8,431 bases of DNA from an uncultured Holophagaceae bacterium (GCA_903890595.1 CAITBU010000367.1:1-8431), one strand, 5' to 3'. Shown: positions 1 to 5,468, numbered from the stretch's first letter. A program made the numbers and translations. Notes: a model not told the origin generated them from the letters alone.

Positions 1-162
1 ACCTGCGGCGGGGACCACCCCTGCCCCCTGCACGATGCCTGGGGCGCTGTGAAGGATCAGGTCACGACCTCCATGACCGAGGCCACCATCCGGGACCTGC
101 AGCTCATGGACCTGCGCCACCAGCGCGAGGCCCAGGAGCGCACCCAGGAGCGCCCGGCCTGA
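1..162 (+). CDS. Rrf2-family transcriptional regulator, C-terminal end (partial)
   Basis: Only the last 53 codons are in the window, read in frame 1 and ending at TGA 160-162. The fragment opens TCGGDHPCPLHDAW and continues into a helix (EATIRDLQLMDL) and a charged, Gln/Arg/Glu-rich tail. Rrf2 proteins carry a winged-helix domain, then a Cys-rich loop with a CPLHxxW-like end, then a short helix of the TxxDL type; the visible part fits that end. The spacing C2-x5-C8-x2-H11 equals the second Cys, third Cys and His of the IscR cluster-binding loop. This suggests an iron-sulfur sensing member rather than a cluster-free one, but the first Cys and the DNA-binding helix lie outside the window. Its targets cannot be told from here. 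It is followed by a 97-bp gap and then moeA on the same strand. Confidence 0.72.
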   Translation, partial: TCGGDHPCPLHDAWGAVKDQVTTSMTEATIRDLQLMDLRHQREAQERTQERPA

Positions 163-183
163 GGGTGCCGAGTCCCCCAGTCC

Positions 184-237
184 GGATTCCAGAGTGATGT
201 TTCCGGTTCCTGCGGCCAGGGAGAACTTCTGGAGTCC
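184..237 (+). promoter_or_regulatory. Structured leader hairpin upstream of moeA
   Basis: GGATTCCAGA (184-193) pairs with TCTGGAGTCC (228-237) over 10 positions with one G-U. Inside it, GTT (206-208) can pair with AAC (224-226), and CCTG (209-212) pairs with CAGG (217-220) closing a CGGC tetraloop. The left strand carries a bulge at about 195-205. No T-run follows, so it does not look like an intrinsic terminator of the upstream gene. Its place just before a molybdenum-cofactor gene makes a cis-regulatory RNA possible, but I cannot match it to a known riboswitch consensus by eye. Confidence 0.4.
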
Positions 238-238
238 A

Positions 239-259
239 GCCACAGGGTAGGATCGTGGC
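239..259 (+). promoter_or_regulatory. moeA: Small hairpin presenting the moeA ribosome binding site
   Basis: GCCAC (239-243) and GTGGC (255-259) are perfect complements. They enclose an 11-nt loop, AGGGTAGGATC (244-254), that carries the purine-rich ribosome binding site of moeA. The 3' arm ends directly before the ATG at 260. The stem is only 5 bp. It could place the binding site in an exposed loop or let an upstream structure change access to it. Confidence 0.4.
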
Positions 260-1399
260 ATGGCCATGAGCTGCGACCACCCCGACCTGCTGCCCCTGGA
301 CGAGGCCCTGCAGCGCCTCTGGGAGGCCCTGCCCGCGCCGGCGCTGGCGGAGGTCCGGGCCGAGCGCGACGACCCGGCCACGGACCGCGCCGCCATGGAC
401 GGGGTGGCCCTCCGCGCCGCCGATGGCGTGGCCCCCCGCCGCCTACTCGGGACCCTGTTTGCCGGCGATGATCCGGCGGCCTTCACCGTGCTGCCGGGCA
501 CCGCGGTGCGCATCATGACCGGTGCGGCCCTGCCCCCGGGTGCCGATGCCATCGTGCCCGTGGAGCAGCTGGTGGCGGGCGCTGACGGCATCCAGCCCAC
601 GGTCCGCCCCGAGGTCGGTGACCATGTGCGCCGCCGGGGCGCTCAGGCCCGGAGTGGGGACCTCCTGCTGCCGGCGGGCACGCCCCTCAATGTGGCCCGG
701 GAAGCCCTGCTGGCCCAGGAGGGCCGGCCGGTCCCTTCCCTGCGGCGCCTCCGGGTGGGCGTGGCCTCCACCGGGGATGAGCTGGTGCCCGACCCCGCCG
801 CCCACCAGATCCGGGACTCCAACGGCCCCATGCTGGCGGCCCTGGCCCGGGCCCTGGGCGCAGAGCCCCTGCTGCAGGCGGCCCTGCCGGACGATCCCCC
901 GGCCCTGGCGGCAGCCCTCCAGCAGCCAGGGGACATTCGCATCCTCCTCACCTCCGGGGGCGTGAGCATGGGCGAGCACGACCACCTGCCCCGGGTGCTG
1001 GCGGACCTGGGGGCCCGGATCCTCTTCCACCGCATCCGCCTCAAGCCGGGCAAGCCCATGCTGGCCGCCCTGCTGGGCGACCTGCTGGTGCTGGGCCTCC
1101 CGGGCAACCCGGTCTCGGCCTACGTCAACGCCCTGCTCTTCCTACCGGTGGCCCTGGCGCGCCTGGAGGGCCGAGCCTTCCCGGACCCCTGGCGCCGGGC
1201 CCGCCTGGTGGCCCCCATGAAGCACAAGGGCGACCGCCCCCTGCTGCACCCCTGCCGGCTCGTGGACGGCCAGCTCCACCCCCTGCCCGGCAAAGGCTCC
1301 GCCGACCTCGTGACCCTGGCCCATGCGGATGCACTGGCGTGGATTGAGCCGGGAGGCATGGAGGCGGGGGCGAAGACGCGGTGGCTACCGGTGGTGTAG
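260..1399 (+). CDS. moeA: Molybdopterin molybdenumtransferase MoeA
   Basis: MoeA inserts molybdate into adenylylated molybdopterin to give active molybdenum cofactor, in the cytoplasm. The 379-residue protein carries the family landmarks in order: DRAAMDGVA at 42-50 (family form DxSAMDGYA), the RIMTGAALPPGADAIVPVEQ stretch at about 84-103, STGDELV and IRDSNGPML opening the MPT-binding domain, TSGGVSMGEHD at 231-241, then KPGKPM and LGLPGNPVSAY at 278-288, and a C-terminal beta domain to the end. D241 lies where the catalytic Asp of the GGVSxGExD motif is expected. It is somewhat shorter than E. coli MoeA (411 residues), without an evident missing domain. I chose ATG 260 because AGGGTAGGA (244-252) lies 7 nt upstream; ATG 266 is too far from it. 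No other moa/mog gene is visible. It converges with the Crp/Fnr gene across a palindromic element. Confidence 0.95.
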   Translation: MAMSCDHPDLLPLDEALQRLWEALPAPALAEVRAERDDPATDRAAMDGVALRAADGVAPRRLLGTLFAGDDPAAFTVLPGTAVRIMTGAALPPGADAIVPVEQLVAGADGIQPTVRPEVGDHVRRRGAQARSGDLLLPAGTPLNVAREALLAQEGRPVPSLRRLRVGVASTGDELVPDPAAHQIRDSNGPMLAALARALGAEPLLQAALPDDPPALAAALQQPGDIRILLTSGGVSMGEHDHLPRVLADLGARILFHRIRLKPGKPMLAALLGDLLVLGLPGNPVSAYVNALLFLPVALARLEGRAFPDPWRRARLVAPMKHKGDRPLLHPCRLVDGQLHPLPGKGSADLVTLAHADALAWIEPGGMEAGAKTRWLPVV

Positions 1400-1487
1400 C
1401 TCTGCTCCAAAAGCGCCTGCGGCACTTTTGGAGATAGGAAAAGATCTCTTTCTAGCTCCAAAAACGCGCAGCGTTTTTGGAGCAGAG
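1400..1487. repeat. Nested palindromic element between convergent genes (possible bidirectional terminator)
   Basis: Two hairpins form inverted copies of one another. Hairpin 1 pairs CTCCAAAAG (1405-1413) with CTTTTGGAG (1425-1433), then a C-A mismatch, then GCC/GGC closing loop TGC. Hairpin 2 pairs CTCCAAAAACGC (1456-1467) perfectly with GCGTTTTTGGAG (1471-1482) over loop GCA. In addition CTCTGCTCCAAAA (1400-1412) is the exact inverse complement of 1475-1487, and the centre (1435-1454) is itself a near-palindrome around AGATCT. The element covers all but one base of the space between the moeA stop codon and the Crp/Fnr stop codon. A-tract, GC core, T-tract order in each hairpin fits bidirectional termination, although the GC cores are short. 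It also resembles paired REP/BIME-type elements; no second copy is in this window. Confidence 0.75.
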
Positions 1488-1488
1488 G

Positions 1489-2163
1489 TCAGCCCTTGGC
1501 ATACCGCTGCAGCTTCCCCAAATCCAGAATGCGCACCACCGGGAAGGTGCTCTGGATGAGGCCCAGGTCCGTCAGTAGACGCAGGGCGCGGCTGAAGGCT
1601 TCGCGGCTGGCACCAATGCACTGGGCCAGGTCCTCTTGGGTCTCCTGGAACTCCACCAGGGACCGGATGGGGTTGGACTCGTGGGCTTCCAGCAGCAGCT
1701 GGGCGACGCGCTCGGGCACGCTGTGCAGGCTGAGGGTCTCCACCAGGGTGACGAGGTGGCGGACCTTCGCGGAGAAGTGGTGGATGAGCATCTCAGCCAC
1801 TTCGGGATGCCGGTGCACGATCTGCCGCAGGGGTGCGGGGGGGATCAGCCAGCACTCGGTCTCACCGTGGGACTCGGCGCTGGAGGCGATGGGGGCACCG
1901 TCGAACACGGCCACCTCGCCCACGCAGTCGCCCACCTTGAGGAACTGGAGGACCTGGACGCGGCCCCGGCCATCGGTGCGGAAGACCTTGAGGCCTCCCT
2001 TGACCACCACAAAGACCCCCGGGGGGGTGTCGCCCTGGGTGAAGATCCGGGCGCCGTTGGGGAAGCGGCGCAGCTCAGCAATGCCGGCCAGTTCCTCAGC
2101 GGCATCAATGGGCAGGCCCGCCAGGAACTCGATCCGTCTCAGGTTGAGGACAGCTTGCGGCAT
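1489..2163 (-). CDS. Crp/Fnr-family transcriptional regulator
   Basis: The 224-residue protein has the usual length and order of this family: a cyclic-nucleotide-binding-type beta barrel (about 14-115), a long dimer helix (about 118-148) and a winged-helix DNA-binding domain with the HTH at about 175-203 (TQEDLAQCIGASREAFSRAL). R187, E188 and R192 in SREAFSR match the three base-contacting residues of E. coli CRP (R180, E181, R185). The pocket segment GEVAVFDGAPIASSAES (82-98) keeps Gly-Glu but has Ala93 where CRP has the cAMP phosphate-binding Arg82, so classical cAMP binding is doubtful. There is no N-terminal Cys cluster like that of FNR; the Cys residues at 80, 104 and 182 are scattered. 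The start is supported by GGAG at 2168-2171, 4 nt upstream. A CRP-type operator lies 57 bp upstream, pointing to self-control. Ligand and regulon are unknown. Confidence 0.9.
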   Translation of the reverse strand: MPQAVLNLRRIEFLAGLPIDAAEELAGIAELRRFPNGARIFTQGDTPPGVFVVVKGGLKVFRTDGRGRVQVLQFLKVGDCVGEVAVFDGAPIASSAESHGETECWLIPPAPLRQIVHRHPEVAEMLIHHFSAKVRHLVTLVETLSLHSVPERVAQLLLEAHESNPIRSLVEFQETQEDLAQCIGASREAFSRALRLLTDLGLIQSTFPVVRILDLGKLQRYAKG

Positions 2164-2212
2164 GGGACTCCACGAGATGCAGGAGAAAGTTGACGAACAC
2201 TTCCAAAGGCAT

Positions 2213-2228
2213 TGTGACCCAGGTCACG
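2213..2228 (-). promoter_or_regulatory. CRP-like operator upstream of the Crp/Fnr gene
   Basis: TGTGACCCAGGTCACG contains the perfect inverted repeat GTGACC (2214-2219), CA, GGTCAC (2222-2227). This is the TGTGA-N6-TCACA class bound by regulators with an R-E-x3-R recognition helix, which is exactly what the adjacent gene encodes. The centre lies about 57 bp upstream of that start codon. On the minus strand, TTCCCA-17 nt-CACAAT (-10 at about 2212-2217) could form a weak promoter overlapped by the site, which would suggest autorepression; the promoter assignment is tentative. Confidence 0.65.
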
Positions 2229-2229
2229 C

Positions 2230-2245
2230 CCCCTGGGAACAGGGG
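2230..2245. other. Short hairpin next to the operator
   Basis: CCCCTG (2230-2235) and CAGGGG (2240-2245) pair over a GGAA tetraloop two bases away from the CRP-like operator. No T-run follows on either strand. It may be part of the promoter region or chance in GC-rich sequence. The remainder of the 204-bp gap (2246-2316) is comparatively AT-rich and shows no gene. Confidence 0.3.
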
Positions 2246-2316
2246 ACCATTACTTTACCCTGAGGTTGGAAGTTCTTTTGAAAGTATTCCTTATTTGCCA
2301 AGCATCCAGGCGAAAC

Positions 2317-2365
2317 CTGCCCACCCAATAGGTGGGTCAGAAGTCCTTACGGGGCGTAAGGGACT
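2317..2365 (-). terminator. Two tandem hairpins after efp, weak terminator candidate
   Basis: Directly after the efp stop codon on the minus strand come two stems. AGT-CCTTACG (2342-2351) pairs with CGTAAGG-(G)-ACT (2355-2365) over loop GGG with one bulged base. CTG-CCCACC (2317-2325) pairs with GGTGGG-(T)-CAG (2331-2340) over loop CAATA, again with one bulge. Neither is followed by a proper T-run, so Rho-independent termination is doubtful; they may protect the mRNA 3' end instead. Confidence 0.4.
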
Positions 2366-2367
2366 GG

Positions 2368-2934
2368 CTACTTCACCCGCTCCATGAAGGTGCGATCCAC
2401 GGTATTCACCCGGATCTTGGAGGGTGCCTCCATGTAGGGGGGCACGCCGACGGTGATGCCGTTGCTGAGCTTGGCGGGCTTGTAGGAGCCGGTGGCATTG
2501 GCATTCTTCATGACGGGGTCGGTCTCGACGATCTCCAGGACCACGCTGGGGGGCAGGGTGGCCCCCATGGGCTGGCCCTCGTAGAACTCGATCTCGACCT
2601 GCATGTTGGGCTCAAGGAAGACCAGGTCGTCGCCCAGGATGTCCTTGTTGACTTCGATCTGCTCGTAGGTCTCGTTGTTCATGAAGATCAGGCTGTCGCC
2701 GTCCTCGTAGAGGTACTCCAGCACATGCTGCTCAAGGCTGGCCTTCTCCACCTTGTCGGAGCTGCCGAAGCGGTTCTCGCGGTTGATGCCGTCCTTGAGG
2801 CGCTTCATCTTCACCTGGACCCGGGCCGGCAGGTTGCCGGGGGTCTGGTGCTCGGTGCTGATGACGCGGCAGAGCTCGTTCTCGAAGTTGACGATCATCC
2901 CGGCGCGAACCTGGGTGGCGAGGATCAGTGGCAT
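2368..2934 (-). CDS. efp: Translation elongation factor P
   Basis: EF-P binds the ribosome between the P and E sites and relieves stalling at consecutive prolines. The 188-residue length and three-beta-barrel order fit the family: KOW-like N domain (1-64), OB domain (about 65-127) and C-terminal OB domain. The C-terminal block (YKPAKLSNGITVGVPPYMEA, then NTVDRTFMERV) is a variant of the EF-P signature, which normally reads DTRTGEYLxR. The tip loop of domain I reads TPGNLPAR: residue 34 is Asn, where most bacteria carry a beta-lysylated Lys34, and no Arg32 for rhamnosylation is present (residue 32 is Pro). This form is therefore probably unmodified or modified by another route. GGAG at 2941-2944 lies 6 nt before the ATG. 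Only about 42 bp separate the start from the terminator of the upstream tRNA gene, and I see no clear promoter there. Confidence 0.95.
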   Translation of the reverse strand: MPLILATQVRAGMIVNFENELCRVISTEHQTPGNLPARVQVKMKRLKDGINRENRFGSSDKVEKASLEQHVLEYLYEDGDSLIFMNNETYEQIEVNKDILGDDLVFLEPNMQVEIEFYEGQPMGATLPPSVVLEIVETDPVMKNANATGSYKPAKLSNGITVGVPPYMEAPSKIRVNTVDRTFMERVK

Positions 2935-2976
2935 GGGAACTCCGTGAGAGGAAGGTCGGGCGCATCACTTCCGTTC

Positions 2977-3012
2977 AAAAACCCCTCGCCAGGATCCCAG
3001 CGAGGGGTTTTT
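2977..3012 (-). terminator. Rho-independent terminator after tRNA-Val
   Basis: GCGAGGGGTTTTT (3000-3012) and AAAAACCCCTCGC (2977-2989) form a perfect 13-bp stem with a 10-nt loop containing GGATCC. On the minus strand the GC-rich stem ends in five T residues. Its A-tract begins at the A of the encoded CCA end of the tRNA (base 3012), so tRNA and terminator share one base. The stem is symmetric and could also act on the plus strand. Confidence 0.85.
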
Positions 3013-3086
3013 GGTGGGCATACCAGGATTCGAACCTGGGACTTCTACCGTGTGAAGGTAGCACTCTACCGCTGAGTTATACGCCC
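3012..3086 (-). tRNA. tRNA-Val (anticodon CAC), CCA encoded
   Basis: Read on the minus strand the 75-nt gene folds as a normal cloverleaf. The acceptor stem is GGGCGTA with TATGCCC (one G-U), the D arm is ACTC/GAGT, the anticodon stem is CTACC/GGTAG with loop TTCACAC, and the T arm is CCAGG-TTCGAAT-CCTGG. The anticodon at the loop centre is CAC, reading valine GUG codons, which are very common in this GC-rich window. The discriminator is A and the CCA tail is encoded (3012-3014). A promoter lies directly upstream and an intrinsic terminator directly downstream, so it is a single-gene unit. Confidence 0.95.
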
Positions 3087-3096
3087 GCGGCCGATC

Positions 3097-3125
3097 AGAA
3101 TACCTCAGGGAAAGGCTGTTTCCAA
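3097..3125 (-). promoter_or_regulatory. Promoter of tRNA-Val
   Basis: On the minus strand TTGGAA (3120-3125) and TATTCT (3097-3102) are separated by 17 bp, each matching the sigma-70 consensus at four of six positions. Transcription would start near 3090, about 4 nt before the mature tRNA. The discriminator after the -10 is GC-rich (GATCGGCCGC), as is usual for stable-RNA promoters under stringent control. The -35 begins 7 bp after the stop codon of the aminotransferase gene. Confidence 0.6.
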
Positions 3126-3132
3126 GTCCCAA

Positions 3133-4350
3133 TCAGGCCGACTGGGAAGCCCGCCTCAGGGCCTGGGCCAGGCGCGGGGCATCGGCGGCCTTCATGCCGC
3201 ACAAGCCAATGCGCAGCCCCTCGGGCAGGGGCACCGTGAACACCCCTTCAGCCTTGAGGCACCCGCAGGCTGCATCGGGCTTCACGGAGGGGACGGTCAC
3301 GAAGAAGCCGCCCTGCCAGTGGACGGGCTCCAACCTGGCCTCGGCGAGGGCCGCATCCAGGGCCCGGGCCCGGTCCGCCAGCACCTCTGACCAGTGCTGG
3401 TGCTCTGCCGCCAGGTGGGCCTGGGCCTTGCCGTCCGCGGCCAGCCTGAGCAGGAGGGCCTGGGGGGCCTTGGCGCAGTTGGACCAGGTACCCCGGCAGG
3501 ACTGGGTGAGGGCGGCTTGCAGGGCGGGATCGGTGGACCAGGGAAAGGCGATGGCCCCGCTCCGGGCCCCGTAGAGGGTCAGGGACTTGGACAGGGACAT
3601 GCAGGCCCCCACCAGCACGGAGCCTTCGGCACCGAGGGCGGCGTAGTCCTCCAGCGCAGCAGCCACGGCGGCGGGCTCCCGGGTGTAGTCCAGGTACGCG
3701 AAGTCCAGCAGGAGGGTCACGGGACCGAGGGCGGCCGCCTCCCGCAGGAGGCCCGCCAACACGGCCCGGTCGGCGGCGCTGAGGCTGCGGCCCGTGGGGT
3801 TGTGGCAGGGATCATTGAGCCAGACCAGCACCCGGCCCTGGGCCTTCATCAGGCGCTGGATGGCCCCGTGCCAGGCCTCGGCGTTCAGAGGGCGACCCGG
3901 GGAGGGCCAGGGGGCCGTTGCCACGCCCATGCCGTTCTCTGCGGCCAGGGTGGCGTAGGGGCCCCAGAAGGGTGCGGTGGTGAGAACGGACTGGCCCCGC
4001 TCCAGGAAGTTCCGCAGGGAGAGGCCCAGGGCCCCGCTGCCTCCGGGGGTGGCGCAGGCGGCACCGGGACTGGCCAGGGTGGGCCAGTGGCGCTGCACCA
4101 GCACCTTCAGGAAGGCGGGGTCGCCGGCGATGGGCGCATAGGGGGCGACATCCAGGGCCCCCAGCTCCCGCCACAGATCCATGACCGTCGCCAGCACCAC
4201 CAGCTGCCCCCCATCGTCCAGGAGGGCGCCCACCGTCGCGTTGAGGACGGAGGCCCCGGCGGCCTTGCAGGCCTGGGCCTCGGCATTGAGCGCAAAGATC
4301 GGATCGTCCGAAGGGAAGGCACGCCGGGAGGGGATGAGCTGAGCGGTCAT
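3133..4350 (-). CDS. Class I/II aminotransferase, PLP-dependent (aspartate/aromatic aminotransferase-like)
   Basis: This 405-residue cytoplasmic enzyme has the full set of fold-type I aminotransferase landmarks. These are TPGGSGAL (101-108, cofactor phosphate loop), HNPTG (183-187), DFAY (216-219, with Asp216 for the pyridine nitrogen), SLSKSLTLYGARSG (252-265, with K255 as the Schiff-base lysine and R263), and R380 in GLRIGL (expected to bind the substrate carboxylate). The SxSKxxxLYxxRxG form and the GGSGAL loop are closest to the aspartate/aromatic aminotransferase group. The true amino donor cannot be told; an aspartate, aromatic or sulfonated amino acid is possible. No ribosome binding site precedes the ATG, and the next in-frame Met is residue 57, too late for the fold. 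A -10-like CATAAT lies 5 nt upstream, so the mRNA may be leaderless. The gene is divergent from a YeiH-type transporter with 63 bp between starts. Confidence 0.88.
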   Translation of the reverse strand: MTAQLIPSRRAFPSDDPIFALNAEAQACKAAGASVLNATVGALLDDGGQLVVLATVMDLWRELGALDVAPYAPIAGDPAFLKVLVQRHWPTLASPGAACATPGGSGALGLSLRNFLERGQSVLTTAPFWGPYATLAAENGMGVATAPWPSPGRPLNAEAWHGAIQRLMKAQGRVLVWLNDPCHNPTGRSLSAADRAVLAGLLREAAALGPVTLLLDFAYLDYTREPAAVAAALEDYAALGAEGSVLVGACMSLSKSLTLYGARSGAIAFPWSTDPALQAALTQSCRGTWSNCAKAPQALLLRLAADGKAQAHLAAEHQHWSEVLADRARALDAALAEARLEPVHWQGGFFVTVPSVKPDAACGCLKAEGVFTVPLPEGLRIGLCGMKAADAPRLAQALRRASQSA

Positions 4351-4355
4351 GGCAA

Positions 4356-4361
4356 ATTATG
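4356..4361 (-). promoter_or_regulatory. Candidate -10 element of the aminotransferase gene
   Basis: CATAAT on the minus strand matches TATAAT at five of six positions and ends 5 nt before the ATG. That would place the transcription start at or next to the A of the start codon. No good -35 is seen at 16-18 bp, which weakens the call. Confidence 0.3.
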
Positions 4362-4413
4362 GATCAATCCACCAGGCAACCGGCGTCTCATCCTGCCGGG
4401 CTAGGCTGGAGGC

Positions 4414-5385
4414 ATGCGTGCCCCCACCCAGGTCTCCCCGCTGGCTCTGCTGCCCCTGTGCCTCGGGGCTGCGCTCGCCCTCGCCCCCTTCACGCCCGCT
4501 GCCGCGGCCCTGGCGGGCGGTGCCCTGCTGGCCCTCACCCTGGGGAACCCCCTGGTCGCACGAACGCGCGCCTGGAGCCAGCAGCTGCTGCCCCTGGCCG
4601 TGGTAGGCCTGGGGGCCGACATGAACCTCCGGGCGGTGGCCCGGGCAGGCCTGCACGGACTGGGCATCACCGCCCTCAGCCTGGTGCTGGTGCTGGCCCT
4701 GGGCTGGTGGCTGGCCCGGCTGCTGAAGGTGGAGCGCGATGTCGGCCTGCTCATCTCTGTGGGCACCGCCATCTGCGGCGGCAGCGCCATCGCCGCCGTG
4801 GCACCGGTGCTCCGGGCCCGGGAGCAGGAGGTCTCGGTGGCCCTGGCCACGGTGTTCCTCCTCAATGCGGCGGCCCTGGTGATCTTTCCACCCCTGGGGC
4901 ATCTGACTCACCTGAGCCAGGACGCCTTCGGCCTCTGGGCGGCCCTGGCCATCCATGACACCAGCTCCGTGGTGGGCGCCGGGCTGGCCTTCGGGCCCCG
5001 GGCCCTGGAGGTGGCCACCACAGTGAAGCTGGCCCGGGCCCTCTGGATCGTGCCCCTCACCCTGGTCATCGGCTGGTGGGTGGGCCGAGGGAGTGCGGCG
5101 GCCCCCGATGCGCCGCCCGTCAAGAAGCCCTGGTTCATCGCCGGCTTCCTGCTCGTGGCGGCCCTGGTGACCTTTGTACCCGCCCTGCAGGCCCCGGGCC
5201 ACCTGGTGGCCAGCGCCGCCCGCCGAGTCCTGGTGCTCACCCTCTTCCTCATCGGTGCGGGCCTCAGCCGGGAAGCACTGCGGACCGTTGGCTTTCGGCC
5301 CTTTCTCCAGGGCCTGCTGCTGTGGGTGGGAGTGGGCATCATCGGCCTGGGTGCCGTGAAGCTGGGCCTGCTGACAGTGAGCTGA
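4414..5385 (+). CDS. YeiH/UPF0324-family membrane protein, putative sulfate exporter family transporter
   Basis: The 323-residue protein is strongly hydrophobic, with about nine to ten membrane segments (among them about 9-25, 30-45, 58-68, 84-104, 142-160, 206-224, 239-256, 270-285 and 298-318). It shows the marks of family PF03601: VGLGADMNL near 64-72, GTAICGGSAIAAVAPV (117-132), AIHDTSSVVGAG (179-190) and TVKLARALWI (203-212). Database names call the family putative sulfate exporters, by analogy with TauZ-type proteins; the substrate is unproven. An in-frame TAG at 4402 forces a start after that point, and ATG 4414 is the only one. GGAGG at 4408-4412 leaves just 1 nt before the ATG, much closer than normal. 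It is divergent from the aminotransferase and followed by an intrinsic terminator, so it is probably monocistronic. Confidence 0.87.
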   Translation: MRAPTQVSPLALLPLCLGAALALAPFTPAAAALAGGALLALTLGNPLVARTRAWSQQLLPLAVVGLGADMNLRAVARAGLHGLGITALSLVLVLALGWWLARLLKVERDVGLLISVGTAICGGSAIAAVAPVLRAREQEVSVALATVFLLNAAALVIFPPLGHLTHLSQDAFGLWAALAIHDTSSVVGAGLAFGPRALEVATTVKLARALWIVPLTLVIGWWVGRGSAAAPDAPPVKKPWFIAGFLLVAALVTFVPALQAPGHLVASAARRVLVLTLFLIGAGLSREALRTVGFRPFLQGLLLWVGVGIIGLGAVKLGLLTVS

Positions 5386-5406
5386 AAGGTCTTCGGCTCA
5401 GCTTTT
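5380..5406 (+). terminator. Weak hairpin over the transporter stop codon
   Basis: AGCTGA (5380-5385, including the TGA stop) pairs with TCAGCT (5398-5403) over a 12-nt loop and is followed by more T residues (5404-5406). The stem is only 6 bp, so at best this is an accessory terminator ahead of the better one at 5433. Confidence 0.35.
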
Positions 5407-5432
5407 CCGTGTGGGGACAGGATTGGCGATAG

Positions 5433-5467
5433 GGAGGTCAAGGAATGTTTCCCTTCCTCCAATTTTT
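5433..5467 (+). terminator. Rho-independent terminator after the YeiH-type gene
   Basis: GGAGG (5433-5437) pairs with CCTCC (5456-5460) and AAGG (5440-5443) with CCTT (5452-5455), with TC bulged on the left arm. The loop is AATGTTTC. After two A residues a run of five T follows (5463-5467). It separates the transporter from the liv-type operon. Confidence 0.6.
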
Positions 5468-5468
5468 C

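Noticed and set aside
49..66. GTGA...TCAC pair resembling a CRP-type site
   Set aside because: The half-sites are 9-10 bases apart instead of 6 and lie within the Rrf2 coding sequence.
2190..2387. 65-codon frame on the plus strand with AGGAG before a TTG start
   Set aside because: It crosses the CRP-like operator and hairpins and runs into the antisense of efp; no sign of coding constraint.
3394..4404. 336-codon open frame on the plus strand
   Set aside because: Antisense to the aminotransferase; Gly/Gln-rich shadow without domains.
4357..5202. 281-codon open frame on the minus strand
   Set aside because: Antisense to the YeiH-type gene, Gln/Gly/His-rich, no family resemblance.
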